Translations under genes and position numbers: made by a program
Source of the DNA: Sporosarcina luteola
GTDB taxonomy: Bacteria; Bacillota; Bacilli; Bacillales_A; Planococcaceae
Reading direction: 5' to 3'
NCBI RefSeq assembly: GCF_023715245.1
Contig: NZ_JAMBNV010000003.1
Location: 1 to 64,000, forward strand
Length of the DNA stretch: 64,000 nucleotides
Part shown: one piece after another, positions 1 to 9,094 of the stretch
How the letters are laid out: each line of letters begins with the position of its first letter
How positions within the stretch are numbered: the stretch's first letter is position 1
Notes under the pieces: generated by a model
Seen by the model: only the letters and a program-made list of their open reading frames with translations
What the model was told of the DNA's origin: nothing
Database searches by the model: none

Positions 1-31
1 TCCGGTTTTGAACGAACAAGAGTCGTTCAAT

Positions 32-149
32 TGTCTGGTGACGACGGCGAAGAGGTCACACCCGTTCCCATACCGAACACGGAAGTTAAGCTCTTCAGCG
101 CCGATGGTAGTAGGGGGCTTCCCCCTGTGAGAGTAGGACGTCGCCGGGC
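32..149 (+). rRNA. rrf: 5S ribosomal RNA
   Basis: The stretch begins TGTCTGGTGACGACGGCG and ends in the complementary ACGTCGCCGGGCA, forming the closing helix of a Gram-positive 5S rRNA. Inside are the conserved CCGAACACGGAAGTTAAGC and GATGGTAGT blocks. The length of about 118 nt is normal. It is probably the last gene of an rRNA operon whose 16S and 23S genes lie to the left of the window; the first 31 bases would be the 23S-5S spacer. Ends are good to a few bases. Confidence 0.96.
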
Positions 150-253
150 AACCCAATCCTTTTCGATAAGAATGTCTATAGGTTAGAATTGATCAAGTAA
201 ATGAATTTGCAGTTAGCGAACCTTGCATTCTATCGGAAAGTATACATATTAAT

Positions 254-329
254 GGTCCCGTGGTGTAGCGGTTAACATGCCTGCCTGTCACGCAGGAGAT
301 CGCCGGTTCGATCCCGGTCGGGACCGCCA
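254..329 (+). tRNA. tRNA-Asp (anticodon GTC)
   Basis: A 76-nt cloverleaf can be folded by eye: acceptor GGTCCCG/CGGGACC, D-arm, anticodon stem CTGCC/CGCAG with loop bases GTC at the anticodon, T-arm with GGTTCGATCC, and an encoded CCA at 327-329. The GTC anticodon reads aspartate codons. It lies about 100 bp after the 5S gene and may be cotranscribed with the rRNA operon. Confidence 0.97.
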
Positions 330-347
330 TTTTAATTTAACCTTGTC

Positions 348-384
348 AACCGATTATGGATTTATTCCAGAGTCGGTTTTTTAT
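348..384 (+). terminator. Terminator after tRNA-Asp
   Basis: AACCGA at 348-353 pairs with TCGGTT at 373-378 and is followed by TTTTATTATT. It would end the rRNA/tRNA transcript before tsaE. The loop is long, so the hairpin is modest. Confidence 0.6.
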
Positions 385-480
385 TATTTATATTTACAAA
401 AAATCCTCCAAACCTCATAGCTTTCGAAATTGGCGTATTTTCGGTACACTAAAGCAAAGTGGAGATGAAAGGAACATACG

Positions 481-933
481 ATGACTATAGAATTCAATGT
501 TCATTCCCTAGAGGAGACTGAACACATCGCGAATATATTGGCAGGCTTGCTATCGCCTCCAGACGTTGTGACGTTGGAAGGCGATCTTGGTGCTGGAAAA
601 ACGACGTTTACAAAAGCGCTAGCGCGTAGCCTTGGCGTCACACGGACGGTGAACAGTCCGACATTTACAATCTTGAAACAATACGAAGGCAATGTCCCTT
701 TCAATCATTTGGATGTCTATCGATTGGCGGACAGTGATGAGGATCTCGGTTGGGACGAGCTGTTTTATGGGGACGCGGTGTCCGTCGTTGAATGGGCACA
801 TTTAATAGAAGCTGATTTGCCGGAAGAACGCTTGGATATCCAGATACAGCATACAGGGGAAACTTCGAGAAAGATTGTACTGATTCCTAAAGGGGAACGT
901 TTTGAAAAGATTTGTGAGGCGATGACGTTATGA
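481..933 (+). CDS. tsaE: tRNA t6A biosynthesis ATPase TsaE
   Basis: TsaE is the ATPase that works with TsaB and TsaD to transfer threonylcarbamoyl to A37 of ANN-decoding tRNAs in the cytoplasm. The 150-residue protein has the family Walker A GDLGAGKTT at about 34-42, the conserved SPTFTI at 59-64, HLDVYRL at 76-82 and VVEWAH near 102. Length is typical. It opens a tight four-gene operon: its TGA stop overlaps the tsaB ATG. The B. subtilis counterpart is ydiB. Nothing is missing from the motifs. Confidence 0.96.
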   Translation: MTIEFNVHSLEETEHIANILAGLLSPPDVVTLEGDLGAGKTTFTKALARSLGVTRTVNSPTFTILKQYEGNVPFNHLDVYRLADSDEDLGWDELFYGDAVSVVEWAHLIEADLPEERLDIQIQHTGETSRKIVLIPKGERFEKICEAMTL

Positions 934-1640
934 TATGGTTAGGAATAGATACGGCGAACACGCCTTTGTCTGTTGCGATTGTTAAGGACGGAGCCATTTT
1001 GGCTGAGGTGAATTCTTCAATGGCTGTCAATCATTCGCTGCGTGCGATGCCGGTGATTGAGGAATTGTTTGCGACGGTGCAGCTGCAGCCTAAAGATATT
1101 GATGCGATTGCAGTGTCGGAAGGACCTGGATCTTATACAGGTGTCCGCATCGGTGTAACAATAGCAAAGACATTGGCTTGGACGTTGAAGAAGCCTTTGT
1201 TTGGTGTCTCAACCTTGAAGGTGCTTGCCGCGAATGCTTTTTATTTTGACGGGTTGATCTGCCCGATTGTGGACGCGCGAAGGAATAATGTGTACGCAGG
1301 GGTATATGAATTCGTGGATGGCGGATTGACCGCCATCGCGGAGGATGGGCATTTTGCGATTGAAAATCTGATGGATGTTTTAGCAAGCAAGGAGCGACCT
1401 GTCCTTTTTGTCGGCAAGGATGTTGCCATGCATGAAGAGCTCATGAAGGAAAGGTTACAGGAGAATGCCGTCATTGCTCCGTTCCCGATGCAGCTCCCGC
1501 GGGCATCTGCGTTGGTTTTCATCGCGCAGCAAGATGGATTGGAAGAGAATACACATGCATTTACGCCGGAATACCGCCGTATCGCTGAGGCGGAGGCGAA
1601 CTGGCTGATGCAGCAACGGAAGGAAAAGGGCCGTGAATAA
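930..1640 (+). CDS. tsaB: tRNA t6A biosynthesis protein TsaB
   Basis: TsaB is the catalytically inactive ASKHA-fold partner that binds TsaD and scaffolds the threonylcarbamoyl transferase complex. The 236-residue product begins MIWLGIDTA, the first ASKHA phosphate strand, and contains EGPGSYTGVRIG near residue 65, a hallmark shared with TsaD. It lacks the two-histidine metal site of TsaD, as expected. ATG at 930 overlaps the tsaE stop by four bases and the 3' end overlaps rimI by eight, implying translational coupling. Equivalent to B. subtilis ydiC. Confidence 0.95.
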   Translation: MIWLGIDTANTPLSVAIVKDGAILAEVNSSMAVNHSLRAMPVIEELFATVQLQPKDIDAIAVSEGPGSYTGVRIGVTIAKTLAWTLKKPLFGVSTLKVLAANAFYFDGLICPIVDARRNNVYAGVYEFVDGGLTAIAEDGHFAIENLMDVLASKERPVLFVGKDVAMHEELMKERLQENAVIAPFPMQLPRASALVFIAQQDGLEENTHAFTPEYRRIAEAEANWLMQQRKEKGRE

Positions 1641-2082
1641 CACCATATCATATCGGAAGATGACGTTGGAAGATATTCCAGCGGTCGTTGAAATCGAGCA
1701 GGAGGCGTTTGCGACGCCATGGACGCAAGAAGTCTTCGAACATGAGATGACTGGAAATGATTATGCCCATTACATTGTCGCAGTTTCGGATGATGAGGTG
1801 ATTGGGCATTGCGGGATGTGGGTTGTGCTGGATGAGAGCCATATTACGAATGTGGCGGTGAGGACGCATATGAGGGGCCATGGGATTGGTGAGGCGCTTA
1901 TGCGGAGGGCGATGGAGTTGTGCAAGGCGAATGAAGTGAGACTGATGACGCTTGAAGTGCGCGTGAGCAATCATACGGCGCAGAACTTGTATCGCAAGCT
2001 CGGTTTCCAGGATGGCGGCATACGGAAAAACTATTATACGGACGACCATGAAGATGCGCTCGTCATGTGGGTGGAATTGTGA
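1633..2082 (+). CDS. rimI: Ribosomal protein S18-alanine N-acetyltransferase family (RimI)
   Basis: A GNAT-fold acetyltransferase of 149 residues. The acetyl-CoA pyrophosphate loop is seen as RGHGIG at about 81-86, followed by the helix EALMRRAME; the C-terminal [19 protein letters not shown] block is typical of RimI. The family acetylates the N-terminal alanine of ribosomal protein S18. Translation starts at GTG 1633, inside tsaB, after a GGAAGGAAAAGG-rich stretch. Its TGA overlaps the tsaD ATG by one base. Location inside the tsa operon is common in Firmicutes (ydiD). Confidence 0.92.
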   Translation: MNNTISYRKMTLEDIPAVVEIEQEAFATPWTQEVFEHEMTGNDYAHYIVAVSDDEVIGHCGMWVVLDESHITNVAVRTHMRGHGIGEALMRRAMELCKANEVRLMTLEVRVSNHTAQNLYRKLGFQDGGIRKNYYTDDHEDALVMWVEL

Positions 2083-3113
2083 TGGATAAAGATATGTATA
2101 TACTAGGAATTGAAACGAGCTGTGATGAGACGGCGGCTTCGGTCGTGAAGAACGGACATGAAATCATCTCGAATGTTGTTGCGTCGCAAATTCAGAGTCA
2201 GCAACGCTTCGGAGGAGTGGTGCCTGAAATCGCTTCGAGGCATCATGTTGAACAGATTACGCTCGTCATAGAGGAAGCGTTGGCTGTGGCAGACCTTGAG
2301 CCTTCTGATTTGGATGCAGTCGCTGTGACGGAGGGACCTGGGCTTGTCGGCGCTTTATTGATCGGCATCAATGCTGCGAAGGCATTCGCGTTTGCCAATG
2401 GGTTACCGGTCATCGGAGTCCACCATATTGCGGGACATATTTATGCGAATCAGTTGATGCAGCCGATGAAGTTTCCGTTGTTGGCGCTAATCGTCTCAGG
2501 AGGGCATACGGAATTGGTCCTTATGGAACAGCATGGGTCATTTAACTTGATCGGTGAAACGCGTGATGATGCAGCGGGGGAAGCGTATGACAAAGTGGCA
2601 CGCGTCCTCGGGCTGCCGTATCCGGGAGGGCCGCATATCGATAAGCTTGCGCTTGAGAGCGATGAAGCGGTCGACTTTCCGAGAGCGTGGCTTGAGCCGG
2701 ATTCGTATGATTTCAGCTTCAGCGGGTTGAAATCCGCAGTGATCAATTATAAGCATAATCTTGAGCAAAAAGGCGAAGAGGTCGTGCCTGCTCATGTGGC
2801 GGCGGGCTTCCAGCAAAGTGTCGTTGAGGTGTTGACAGAGAAAACGTTGAGGGCAGCGAAGGAATATGGCGTGAAGCAAGTCATCGCTGCGGGAGGCGTA
2901 GCTGCGAATAAAGGCTTGCGCGCTTCATTGGATGAAGTTTTTGAAAAAGAGGGGATACCTTTTTACGTACCTCCAATCTCGCTTTGCACGGACAATGCGG
3001 CAATGATTGCAGCTGCAGGTACTTCGATGTTCCAAAGTGGAAAGCTCGGTACGATGGAAATGAATGGCCGACCGGGCATGGAGCTTGCTTCATGGAATAG
3101 TGAGAATAAATGA
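2082..3113 (+). CDS. tsaD: tRNA N6-adenosine threonylcarbamoyltransferase TsaD
   Basis: TsaD (Gcp, YdiE) is the catalytic subunit of the t6A enzyme. It starts best at ATG 2082, giving [17 protein letters not shown], close to the B. subtilis N-terminus; an in-frame GTG 15 bp upstream is less likely. The 343-residue protein shows the ASKHA motif GIETSCDET, the Fe-binding HHIAGH near residue 115, VSGGHTEL and the C-terminal [10 protein letters not shown] with its metal-binding Asp. It ends the tsaE-tsaB-rimI-tsaD operon and a terminator follows directly. Confidence 0.97.
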   Translation: MDKDMYILGIETSCDETAASVVKNGHEIISNVVASQIQSQQRFGGVVPEIASRHHVEQITLVIEEALAVADLEPSDLDAVAVTEGPGLVGALLIGINAAKAFAFANGLPVIGVHHIAGHIYANQLMQPMKFPLLALIVSGGHTELVLMEQHGSFNLIGETRDDAAGEAYDKVARVLGLPYPGGPHIDKLALESDEAVDFPRAWLEPDSYDFSFSGLKSAVINYKHNLEQKGEEVVPAHVAAGFQQSVVEVLTEKTLRAAKEYGVKQVIAAGGVAANKGLRASLDEVFEKEGIPFYVPPISLCTDNAAMIAAAGTSMFQSGKLGTMEMNGRPGMELASWNSENK

Positions 3114-3126
3114 GTAAATGAATGAA

Positions 3127-3158
3127 GGAAATCGTCGAGTTCTGACGATTTCCGTTTT
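3127..3158 (+). terminator. Terminator of the tsa operon
   Basis: GGAAATCGTC (3127-3136) and GACGATTTCC (3143-3152) form a perfect 10-bp stem with a 6-nt loop, followed by GTTTTTATTT. A classic intrinsic terminator 13 bp after tsaD. Confidence 0.9.
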
Positions 3159-3205
3159 TATTTGTCCCGAAATGAATCCGACTTGTCAAGAGGGAACATT
3201 CGTAC

Positions 3206-3363
3206 TTATGCACAATTGTTGATAAGTTGTGGATAGTTCAAAGATTCGTGTGTATGACCGATTCATGTTTTGGATAACTGTGTTGGTAATCGCTACAGAA
3301 AATGTGGATAACGTGGATAACTATGTTCATATCCTATTATATCAACGTGTGGACTGTTGATAA
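3206..3363. promoter_or_regulatory. DnaA-box cluster between tsaD and ydiF
   Basis: This gene-free stretch between two convergent genes is full of 9-mers matching TTATNCACA or its complement. Exact matches are TTATGCACA at 3206-3214 and TGTGGATAA at 3303-3311. One-mismatch copies lie at 3217 (TGTTGATAA), 3228 (TGTGGATAG), 3249 (TGTGTATGA), 3269 (TTTGGATAA), 3312 (CGTGGATAA) and 3355 (TGTTGATAA). All but the first face the same way. As I recall, the gcp-ydiF intergenic region of B. subtilis is one of its DnaA-binding clusters, so position as well as sequence would be conserved. DnaA binding itself is inferred. Confidence 0.78.
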
Positions 3364-3400
3364 GATTGTGGAAATCAAATGGATGGGATGTCGAAAACGG

Positions 3401-3446
3401 AAAAAAGCTGTCGAATGGCGTTCATTCCAGTCGACAGCTATTTTTA
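3401..3446 (-). terminator. Terminator of ydiF (overlaps its stop)
   Basis: AAAAAAGCTGTCGA (3401-3414) pairs with TCGACAGCTATTTTT (3431-3445). Read on the minus strand the hairpin ends in a T-run. The stop codon of the ABC-F gene lies at the base of the hairpin. Confidence 0.85.
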
Positions 3447-5381
3447 GGCTTCCAAATTCAATTTTTCGAGCTCTTCCTGCAAATTCAGCCATTCCTCAGA
3501 AAGGTTGTCGTGTTGCAGCTGGAGTTCGTCGATCTGTTCCTGCAGCTCCATCAGCTTTACATGATCGTCTGCAAAAACAGGATTCAGCAACTCTTCCTGC
3601 AGAACGGAGATTTCGGCATCCAATTTGCCGAGCGACTCTTCGATTTCCGCAATCGCCCTTGTCAATCGGCGCTCTTGCCGTTTAACTTCTTTATCCTCTT
3701 CATTCCGCCGGTTCTTCGGCTGGGCTTTTTGATTTGAAGCTGCTTGTTCTGCCTGCAGTTCCTCAAGCTCATTTTTCTTTTCAATGAAGTAATCGTAATC
3801 GCCGAGATACTCCGTAACGCCAATAGGGCCGACGTCAATCACTTTCGTAGCAATCCGGTTGATGAAGTAGCGGTCATGGGAGACGAAGAGGATCGTGCCT
3901 GGGAAGTCATCCAATGCATTTTCCAACACTTCCTTGCTGTCGAGGTCGAGATGGTTCGTCGGCTCGTCAAGCACGAGCGTATTCGATTTTTGTAGCATGA
4001 GTTTCGCTAATGAAAGACGCGCCTTCTCGCCGCCAGATAATGAAGCGACTGGCTTTTCGACGTCTTCTCCAGTGAACAGGAAACGCCCGAGTACTGAGCG
4101 GACATCCTTTTCATTCATCATCGGCCACTCATCCCATAACTCATGGAGAACTGTCCCCGTACCAAGGATTGTCGCTTGGTTCTGGTCATAATAACCGAAC
4201 TGGACATTCGTTCCGTAGCGGATCGTCCCGTCAACCGGCTCCTGCCTTTTGACGATCGTTTTCAGCAATGTCGACTTGCCAATCCCGTTCGGACCGATGA
4301 TCGCAATCCGGTCTCCTTTGTATGCATGCATGTTAATATGCTTGGAAACAGGTTTGCCGTCATAGCCGACAGCGATGTTATCCAATGTAAGCACATCGTT
4401 GCCGCTTGGCCGATCGATTGAGAAAGAAAAGCTTGCGGACTTCTCATCCCCATCTGGCGCATCCATCCATTCCGTCCGTTCAAGCTGCTTCCGGCGGCTT
4501 TTTGCCATCTTGGAAGTCGATGCGCGTGCGATATTCCGTTGGATGAAATCCTCGAGCTTCGCTTTTTCGCTCGTCTCGCGCTCATATAACTTCTTGTCCC
4601 GCTCATAGTTCTTCGCCTTTTCAACAAGATAGGCGCTATAGTTGCCGACATACTTCGTCACTTTCCGCCTCGACACTTCATACGTGATCGTCACGATCTG
4701 ATCGAGGAAATAACGGTCATGGGAAACGATGAGGATCGCCCCTTCATAGGAGACGAGGTATTTTTCAAGCCAGCCGAGTGTCTCGATGTCCAAATGGTTC
4801 GTCGGCTCGTCCAAGATAAGGAGATCCGGTTTGCTGAGCAGCATTTTTGCAAGCGCCAACCGCGTTTTCTGTCCGCCTGACAACAGATTGACGTTCTTCT
4901 CGTAGTCTTCGGGATAAAAACGCATGCCATGCAGGACTGAACGCATATCTGACTCGTACTGATACCCGCCGGAATCCTTGAAGTCAATTTGCAATGCGTC
5001 ATAATCCTTCATGACCCGCTCGTATTCTTGCGGATTCCCGTAAACGGTAGGATCCGCCATTTGTGCTTCGAGCTTGCGGAGCCTCTTTTCCATTTCAAGT
5101 AGCGGCCCGAAAACGGTCAGCATCTCATCCCAGATGTTGAGGGGGGAATCAATGCCCGCGTGCTGTTCAAGATAGCCTACCTGTACATCTTTCGGCATGA
5201 TGATATCGCCAGAGTCCGCGGACATCTCTCCCGCAATGATTTTCAGCAATGTCGACTTGCCGGCACCGTTCCGTCCAACGAGCGCAACTCTGTCACGGTG
5301 CTGCACTTCGAGTCGGACATTATTCAATATGTCAGTTCCTGAGAACGATTTCGTAATTCCATTCACTTGTAATACGATCAT
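3444..5381 (-). CDS. ydiF: ABC-F family ATPase, YdiF type
   Basis: A soluble protein of 645 residues with two ABC domains and no membrane part. Walker A motifs are GRNGAGKST near residue 36 and GPNGIGKST in the second half. Signatures are LSGGQKTRLALAK and LSGGEKARLSLAK; both Walker B motifs read LDEPTNHLD. A charged linker sits between the domains, and a Glu/Gln-rich coiled coil fills the last 110 residues. ABC-F proteins act on ribosomes, in translation quality control or antibiotic protection. I start it at ATG 5381, six bases after AGAGGTG, rather than at the GTG nine bases upstream. Which ribosomal state it serves cannot be read from sequence. Confidence 0.92.
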   Translation of the reverse strand: MIVLQVNGITKSFSGTDILNNVRLEVQHRDRVALVGRNGAGKSTLLKIIAGEMSADSGDIIMPKDVQVGYLEQHAGIDSPLNIWDEMLTVFGPLLEMEKRLRKLEAQMADPTVYGNPQEYERVMKDYDALQIDFKDSGGYQYESDMRSVLHGMRFYPEDYEKNVNLLSGGQKTRLALAKMLLSKPDLLILDEPTNHLDIETLGWLEKYLVSYEGAILIVSHDRYFLDQIVTITYEVSRRKVTKYVGNYSAYLVEKAKNYERDKKLYERETSEKAKLEDFIQRNIARASTSKMAKSRRKQLERTEWMDAPDGDEKSASFSFSIDRPSGNDVLTLDNIAVGYDGKPVSKHINMHAYKGDRIAIIGPNGIGKSTLLKTIVKRQEPVDGTIRYGTNVQFGYYDQNQATILGTGTVLHELWDEWPMMNEKDVRSVLGRFLFTGEDVEKPVASLSGGEKARLSLAKLMLQKSNTLVLDEPTNHLDLDSKEVLENALDDFPGTILFVSHDRYFINRIATKVIDVGPIGVTEYLGDYDYFIEKKNELEELQAEQAASNQKAQPKNRRNEEDKEVKRQERRLTRAIAEIEESLGKLDAEISVLQEELLNPVFADDHVKLMELQEQIDELQLQHDNLSEEWLNLQEELEKLNLEA

Positions 5382-5509
5382 TGAGCACACCTCTATTCCA
5401 CTTTTAGTGTAATCGAATGGGCATGCCGGTGCAATCGTTGGCTTTACTTCAGCACGTATCTGGAGTACGATAAAATGAGCTCATTGCACGTACGTACAGG
5501 AGGTAAGAA

Positions 5510-6163
5510 ATGGCTGAATCGACTCCAAGAGTTCCGCAGGCGACGTCTAAACGCCTTCCTTTATATTATAGATTCCTACAAAACTTCGCGAATGCCGGCA
5601 AGAAGCGAGTATCGTCCAGCGAATTGAGCGAGGCGATGAAAATCGATGCCGCGACGATCCGCCGTGACTTCTCCCATTTTGGAGCGCTCGGGCGCAAAGG
5701 CTACGGCTATGATGTGAACGACCTCCTTTTATTCTTCCGAAGGGCACTGAATCAGGATGAAGAGACGGATGTTGCATTGATCGGCGTAGGAAGCTTAGGA
5801 AACGCATTTCTTAAATATAATTTCCAGAAGAACCATAATACGCGTATTGTTGTTGCGTTCGACCCGAAGGCTCCGAAAGAAGGGAAGACGATTAGTAATA
5901 TCCCGGTGTTTCATCCGGACATGATGGAAGAGAAGATTAAGGAATTGGGCATTAATCTTGTCATTCTCACCGTTCCGACGAGGGCGGCGCAGGAAATTGC
6001 GGATCGGATGGTCGATATCGGTGTAAAAGGAATCCTCAATTTCACCCCTGTCCGTCTGACAGCGCCTGACTGGATGCGCATCCATACGATCGATTTGTCG
6101 GTAGAGTTGCAGACATTGATTTATTTCATAAAAAATGACGAAAAAGATTCACAAATAGAGTGA
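5510..6163 (+). CDS. rex: Redox-sensing transcriptional repressor Rex
   Basis: Rex senses the NADH/NAD+ ratio and represses fermentation and respiration genes. The 217-residue protein has an N-terminal winged helix (recognition helix around [13 protein letters not shown], 46-58) followed by KGYGYDV, then a Rossmann fold with GVGSLG at about 92-97 and a C-terminal swapped helix ([13 protein letters not shown]). AGGAGG precedes the ATG by 8 bases. It lies divergent from ydiF and upstream of tatA-tatC, as in B. subtilis but without moaC. I saw no clear Rex operator in its short upstream region. Confidence 0.95.
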   Translation: MAESTPRVPQATSKRLPLYYRFLQNFANAGKKRVSSSELSEAMKIDAATIRRDFSHFGALGRKGYGYDVNDLLLFFRRALNQDEETDVALIGVGSLGNAFLKYNFQKNHNTRIVVAFDPKAPKEGKTISNIPVFHPDMMEEKIKELGINLVILTVPTRAAQEIADRMVDIGVKGILNFTPVRLTAPDWMRIHTIDLSVELQTLIYFIKNDEKDSQIE

Positions 6164-6228
6164 CCTGTTCAATAGTAATAGAAGTTGTTTTCATGTAAAA
6201 TGGATTACATATGAAGGAGGTGTCCGAA

Positions 6229-6423
6229 ATGGCTCCAGGAGTAACTAGTTTAATTCTAATCGCAATCATAGCATTGCTCATTTTTGGACCGAAGAAGTTG
6301 CCGGAGATCGGAAAAGCGTTCGGCTCTTCATTGCGTGAATTCAAATCAGCGACGAAAGGACTTGTGTCCGATGATGACGACACGGTCAAAAAAGTGGAAG
6401 ACAAGAAAAATGATGTGCAATAA
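6229..6423 (+). CDS. tatA: Twin-arginine translocase subunit TatA
   Basis: TatA forms the size-adapting pore of the Tat system, which exports folded proteins. The 64-residue product has a short N-terminal transmembrane helix (about 5-20), the hinge [10 protein letters not shown], an amphipathic helix ([17 protein letters not shown]) and an acidic-basic tail. ATG 6229 follows AAGGAGGTG by 7 bases and beats an in-frame ATG at 6211, which precedes the ribosome site. It pairs with tatC 17 bp downstream, so this is a minimal TatAC system. Confidence 0.94.
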   Translation: MAPGVTSLILIAIIALLIFGPKKLPEIGKAFGSSLREFKSATKGLVSDDDDTVKKVEDKKNDVQ

Positions 6424-6440
6424 GTAAGGATGTCTGTCCG

Positions 6441-7235
6441 ATGAAAGAGAAAAATTTAACAGTCATTGAACATATAGATGAAATTAGAAAACGACTGATG
6501 GTAATCGTCGTTTTCTTTGTTATTGCGGTAATCGGGAGCTTTTTCATCGCGAAGCCGATCATCAAGTTCCTGCAATCAGAGGCAGGATATGAGGAATTCC
6601 ATGCGTTCAACGTAGTCGATCCGATAGCCCTGTACTTGAAGGTCATCATCTTCTTAGCGGTCGTCATCATTTCGCCGGTCATCATGTACCAGTTCTGGTC
6701 GTTCATTTCACCGGGGTTGCATGAGACGGAGCGCAAAGTGACGTTGAGCTATATCCCGTTCGCTTTTATGCTATTGCTCGTTGGAATTGCGTTTTCCTAT
6801 TTTGTCCTTGTGCCGTTCGTCATGAATTTCATGAAGGAACTTTCCGCGGAGCTCGGCATAACGCAGACGGTCGGTATTAATGAATATTTCACTTTCCTGT
6901 TTCAAATACTGATTCCGTTCGGCGTTATATTCCAGCTTCCGATCGTCCTATTATTTCTGTCGAGACTCGGCATATTGGATCCTGTGAAACTGGTGAAAAT
7001 CCGAAAGGTAGCATATTTTGTCCTGTTCGTCATTGCGGCATTCATCACGCCGCCGGACATCATGTCGCATTTATTGGTGACTGTTCCCTTGTTCTTGCTT
7101 TACGAACTGAGCATCATCATCTGCCGCGTCGGCTATCGAAAATTCCTGAAAGCCGAGGAAAAGCGGAAGCTTGAAGAAATAAAGGCTGAACAGCAACGTC
7201 AGATTGATGAAGTGATGGGGAATATGGAGAAATAA
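6441..7235 (+). CDS. tatC: Twin-arginine translocase subunit TatC
   Basis: TatC is the polytopic receptor that binds the twin-arginine signal peptide. Its 264 residues give six predicted membrane helices. Conserved features include the N-terminal HIDEIRKRL, the FWSFISPGLHETER block near residue 90, and FELPIVLLFLSRLG-like sequence in helix 4 (written here FQLPIVLLFLSRLG). The tail is charged. It forms an operon with tatA and is closed by a strong terminator. Confidence 0.95.
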   Translation: MKEKNLTVIEHIDEIRKRLMVIVVFFVIAVIGSFFIAKPIIKFLQSEAGYEEFHAFNVVDPIALYLKVIIFLAVVIISPVIMYQFWSFISPGLHETERKVTLSYIPFAFMLLLVGIAFSYFVLVPFVMNFMKELSAELGITQTVGINEYFTFLFQILIPFGVIFQLPIVLLFLSRLGILDPVKLVKIRKVAYFVLFVIAAFITPPDIMSHLLVTVPLFLLYELSIIICRVGYRKFLKAEEKRKLEEIKAEQQRQIDEVMGNMEK

Positions 7236-7242
7236 ACTGGAG

Positions 7243-7276
7243 TCCCGCTTTCCGGGTGTTGGGAGCGGGATTTTTT
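7243..7276 (+). terminator. Terminator of tatAC
   Basis: TCCCGCT (7243-7249) pairs with AGCGGGA (7264-7270), followed by TTTTTT. It lies 8 bp after the tatC stop. Confidence 0.88.
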
Positions 7277-7442
7277 AGTGGAGTTTGGATAGTCAGAAAG
7301 TCCCGAAATGAGCGCAGCTATATGAAAGTTGCGCAAAACTTGTTGAATTCACTTAGTAGATTGTAATGAAATCCCAGTATGATTCCAGTATGATAGGTAG
7401 TGAAGGACTTACATATACATAAGAAGTAAAGGGGGAACAAAC

Positions 7443-8069
7443 ATGAATCCATTGATATCCATATGGAGCCAGCCGACGAAGACGCTTCAATACATGCTTG
7501 AGAAGAAGTCGGTTGGATACGGATTTCTCATTTTTTTATTAGGATCAATTAGCACGGGTGTTATCTCTACGGCAACAACAGGTTGGTTTAATGGACTGCC
7601 ATTGTTTATAATTGTTTTCATGTCAATTGTAACGTCATATGCCGGAGCATTGCTCGGATGGGTGGTTGTGTCCGCGCTGTATACATGGATTGGGAAATGG
7701 CTTGGGGGGACTGGGAAGTATTCCGAGATGATCCACGTGACGCCAGCCGCAACAATACCGATGATCTGGCTCGCTCCGATGAACATCCTTATTCTTGCTA
7801 TATACGGCTCACGCTTATTCGAAGTGCCGACGGAGAACTTTGGAATCACTAATCTGCCGCTTGGGGTTTATTTCTTAATGAACCTTATCTCAATAGGAGT
7901 GAGTATTTACGGGACGGTAATTTCTTGTAAGGGAATTGGGCTTGTCCATAATTTCTCAGCATGGCGCGGATTCGGTGTCGTTGCAATTCTAATGGGTATT
8001 GGCATAGTTCTTGCGATCGTATTCTCACTAATTATCGGTCTTGCTCTCTTTTCATTTTTTATGGCTTAG
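7443..8069 (+). CDS. Yip1-domain membrane protein
   Basis: A 208-residue integral membrane protein with about five hydrophobic segments (roughly 25-45, 53-80, 98-120, 137-160, 175-205). The layout and the LYTWIGKWLGGTGKYSEMIH block match the bacterial Yip1 family, whose role is unknown. AAGGGGGAACAAAC gives a good ribosome site. It replaces the small membrane gene ydiK expected here from the B. subtilis order. It is monocistronic, between the tat terminator and a shared terminator with the protease gene. Confidence 0.75.
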   Translation: MNPLISIWSQPTKTLQYMLEKKSVGYGFLIFLLGSISTGVISTATTGWFNGLPLFIIVFMSIVTSYAGALLGWVVVSALYTWIGKWLGGTGKYSEMIHVTPAATIPMIWLAPMNILILAIYGSRLFEVPTENFGITNLPLGVYFLMNLISIGVSIYGTVISCKGIGLVHNFSAWRGFGVVAILMGIGIVLAIVFSLIIGLALFSFFMA

Positions 8070-8077
8070 GATGAAGT

Positions 8078-8113
8078 AAAAACGGCTTCCCGCGATGGGG
8101 AGGCCGTTTTTTA
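8078..8113. terminator. Bidirectional terminator between Yip1 and CPBP genes
   Basis: AAAACGGCTTCC at 8079-8090 pairs with GGAGGCCGTTTT at 8099-8110, with T-runs on both strands. It serves two convergent genes and overlaps the stop of the minus-strand gene. Confidence 0.85.
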
Positions 8114-8848
8114 TTGCATAAAATGAATAAATGTTTGCTGAAGATTTTTTTGCCATTGCTCAAGCTTCTCATAATTCAGCTGGACGATCATAACGAAACC
8201 GTTCATGAGGAAGTGGGCAATCATTGGTGCCCAAATGCGCTTCGTATGATGGTAAATGAATGCAAACACCATTCCAGGCGCCATATAGATGAGAAGATGC
8301 TGAAGTTCTCCGTGGACGGCCGCGAATACAATACCGCTTACAATCGCCGCGATCCAGAAATTCGTCTTTGTATAAATGCCTCCGAATAAAACCCTTCTGA
8401 AAATGATCTCTTCCAAAAGCGGTGCGAAGATGACGATTGAAAAGATGATGATCGGCGACAGTTTGGCGACTTCGCTCAGTAAAGCGGTATTTTCAGAGCC
8501 CGGCTCGATGCCTAGAGCGATTTCGATGATGCCGGCAATCATTTGCCCAGCCATCGCCATGAAAAATCCTAATACTCCCCAGAGGATTGTCATCAAAGGC
8601 GTCGCTTTCTTCCCTTTGAAAATATCCCAAAACCGTTTGTTCCGCGTTGTCATGAAGAGGATGATCGGTGCGGCGATCATGTTGGTAATAAACAGCGCCC
8701 AGGCGAAGCCGTAAAATGCCGCGTCTTCCTTTTCCATGCCGGCGGTGTTTTGAAAGTAGGTGAAGAATCCTTTCGAGACAGGAATGCTTCCGAACTGCAT
8801 TGCTATGTATAAAAGAACGATCGAAATAGAGATTTTCCAGTTTTTCAT
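8111..8848 (-). CDS. CPBP family intramembrane glutamic protease (YdiL-like)
   Basis: An integral membrane protease of the CPBP/Abi (Rce1-like) family, 245 residues. Motif 1 is EEIIFR, motif 2 begins FAAVHGELQH, and motif 3 is PMIAHFLMN; together these carry the catalytic Glu and His residues. About seven to eight membrane helices are predicted. ATG 8848, preceded by AAAGGAAG, is preferred over in-frame starts further upstream. Position just before groES matches ydiL of B. subtilis. The substrate is unknown. Confidence 0.88.
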   Translation of the reverse strand: MKNWKISISIVLLYIAMQFGSIPVSKGFFTYFQNTAGMEKEDAAFYGFAWALFITNMIAAPIILFMTTRNKRFWDIFKGKKATPLMTILWGVLGFFMAMAGQMIAGIIEIALGIEPGSENTALLSEVAKLSPIIIFSIVIFAPLLEEIIFRRVLFGGIYTKTNFWIAAIVSGIVFAAVHGELQHLLIYMAPGMVFAFIYHHTKRIWAPMIAHFLMNGFVMIVQLNYEKLEQWQKNLQQTFIHFMQ

Positions 8849-9034
8849 TGCCAACTTCCTTTCTTCTATTGTCCATTTTAGCCTTTCTAAGAAGACAAGC
8901 AAAGTGAAAAGGGTATTACGGTTTGAGACTGTCTGCACGCGTAGATAGGGGGCGGCTGACATTTTGTTTTATCCTATCTTCAGCGAGTATTTTGCTTGCA
9001 ATTTTTGGGCAACTTTATTATGATTAGAAATGTA

Positions 9035-9061
9035 TTAGCACTCTTGATTGATGAGTGCTAA
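9035..9061 (+). promoter_or_regulatory. CIRCE element (HrcA operator)
   Basis: TTAGCACTC at 9035-9043, nine bases, then GAGTGCTAA at 9053-9061: a perfect CIRCE inverted repeat. It lies just upstream of groES, so the groE operon should be repressed by HrcA and induced by heat. hrcA itself is not in the window. Confidence 0.98.
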
Positions 9062-9094
9062 ATAGAAGATAATTTGTCGAGGAGGGTGTTTCAC

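Noticed and set aside
3302..3737. Plus-strand frames across the ydiF terminator
   Set aside because: They run through a terminator and antisense to well-conserved ABC-F sequence, with no ribosome site.
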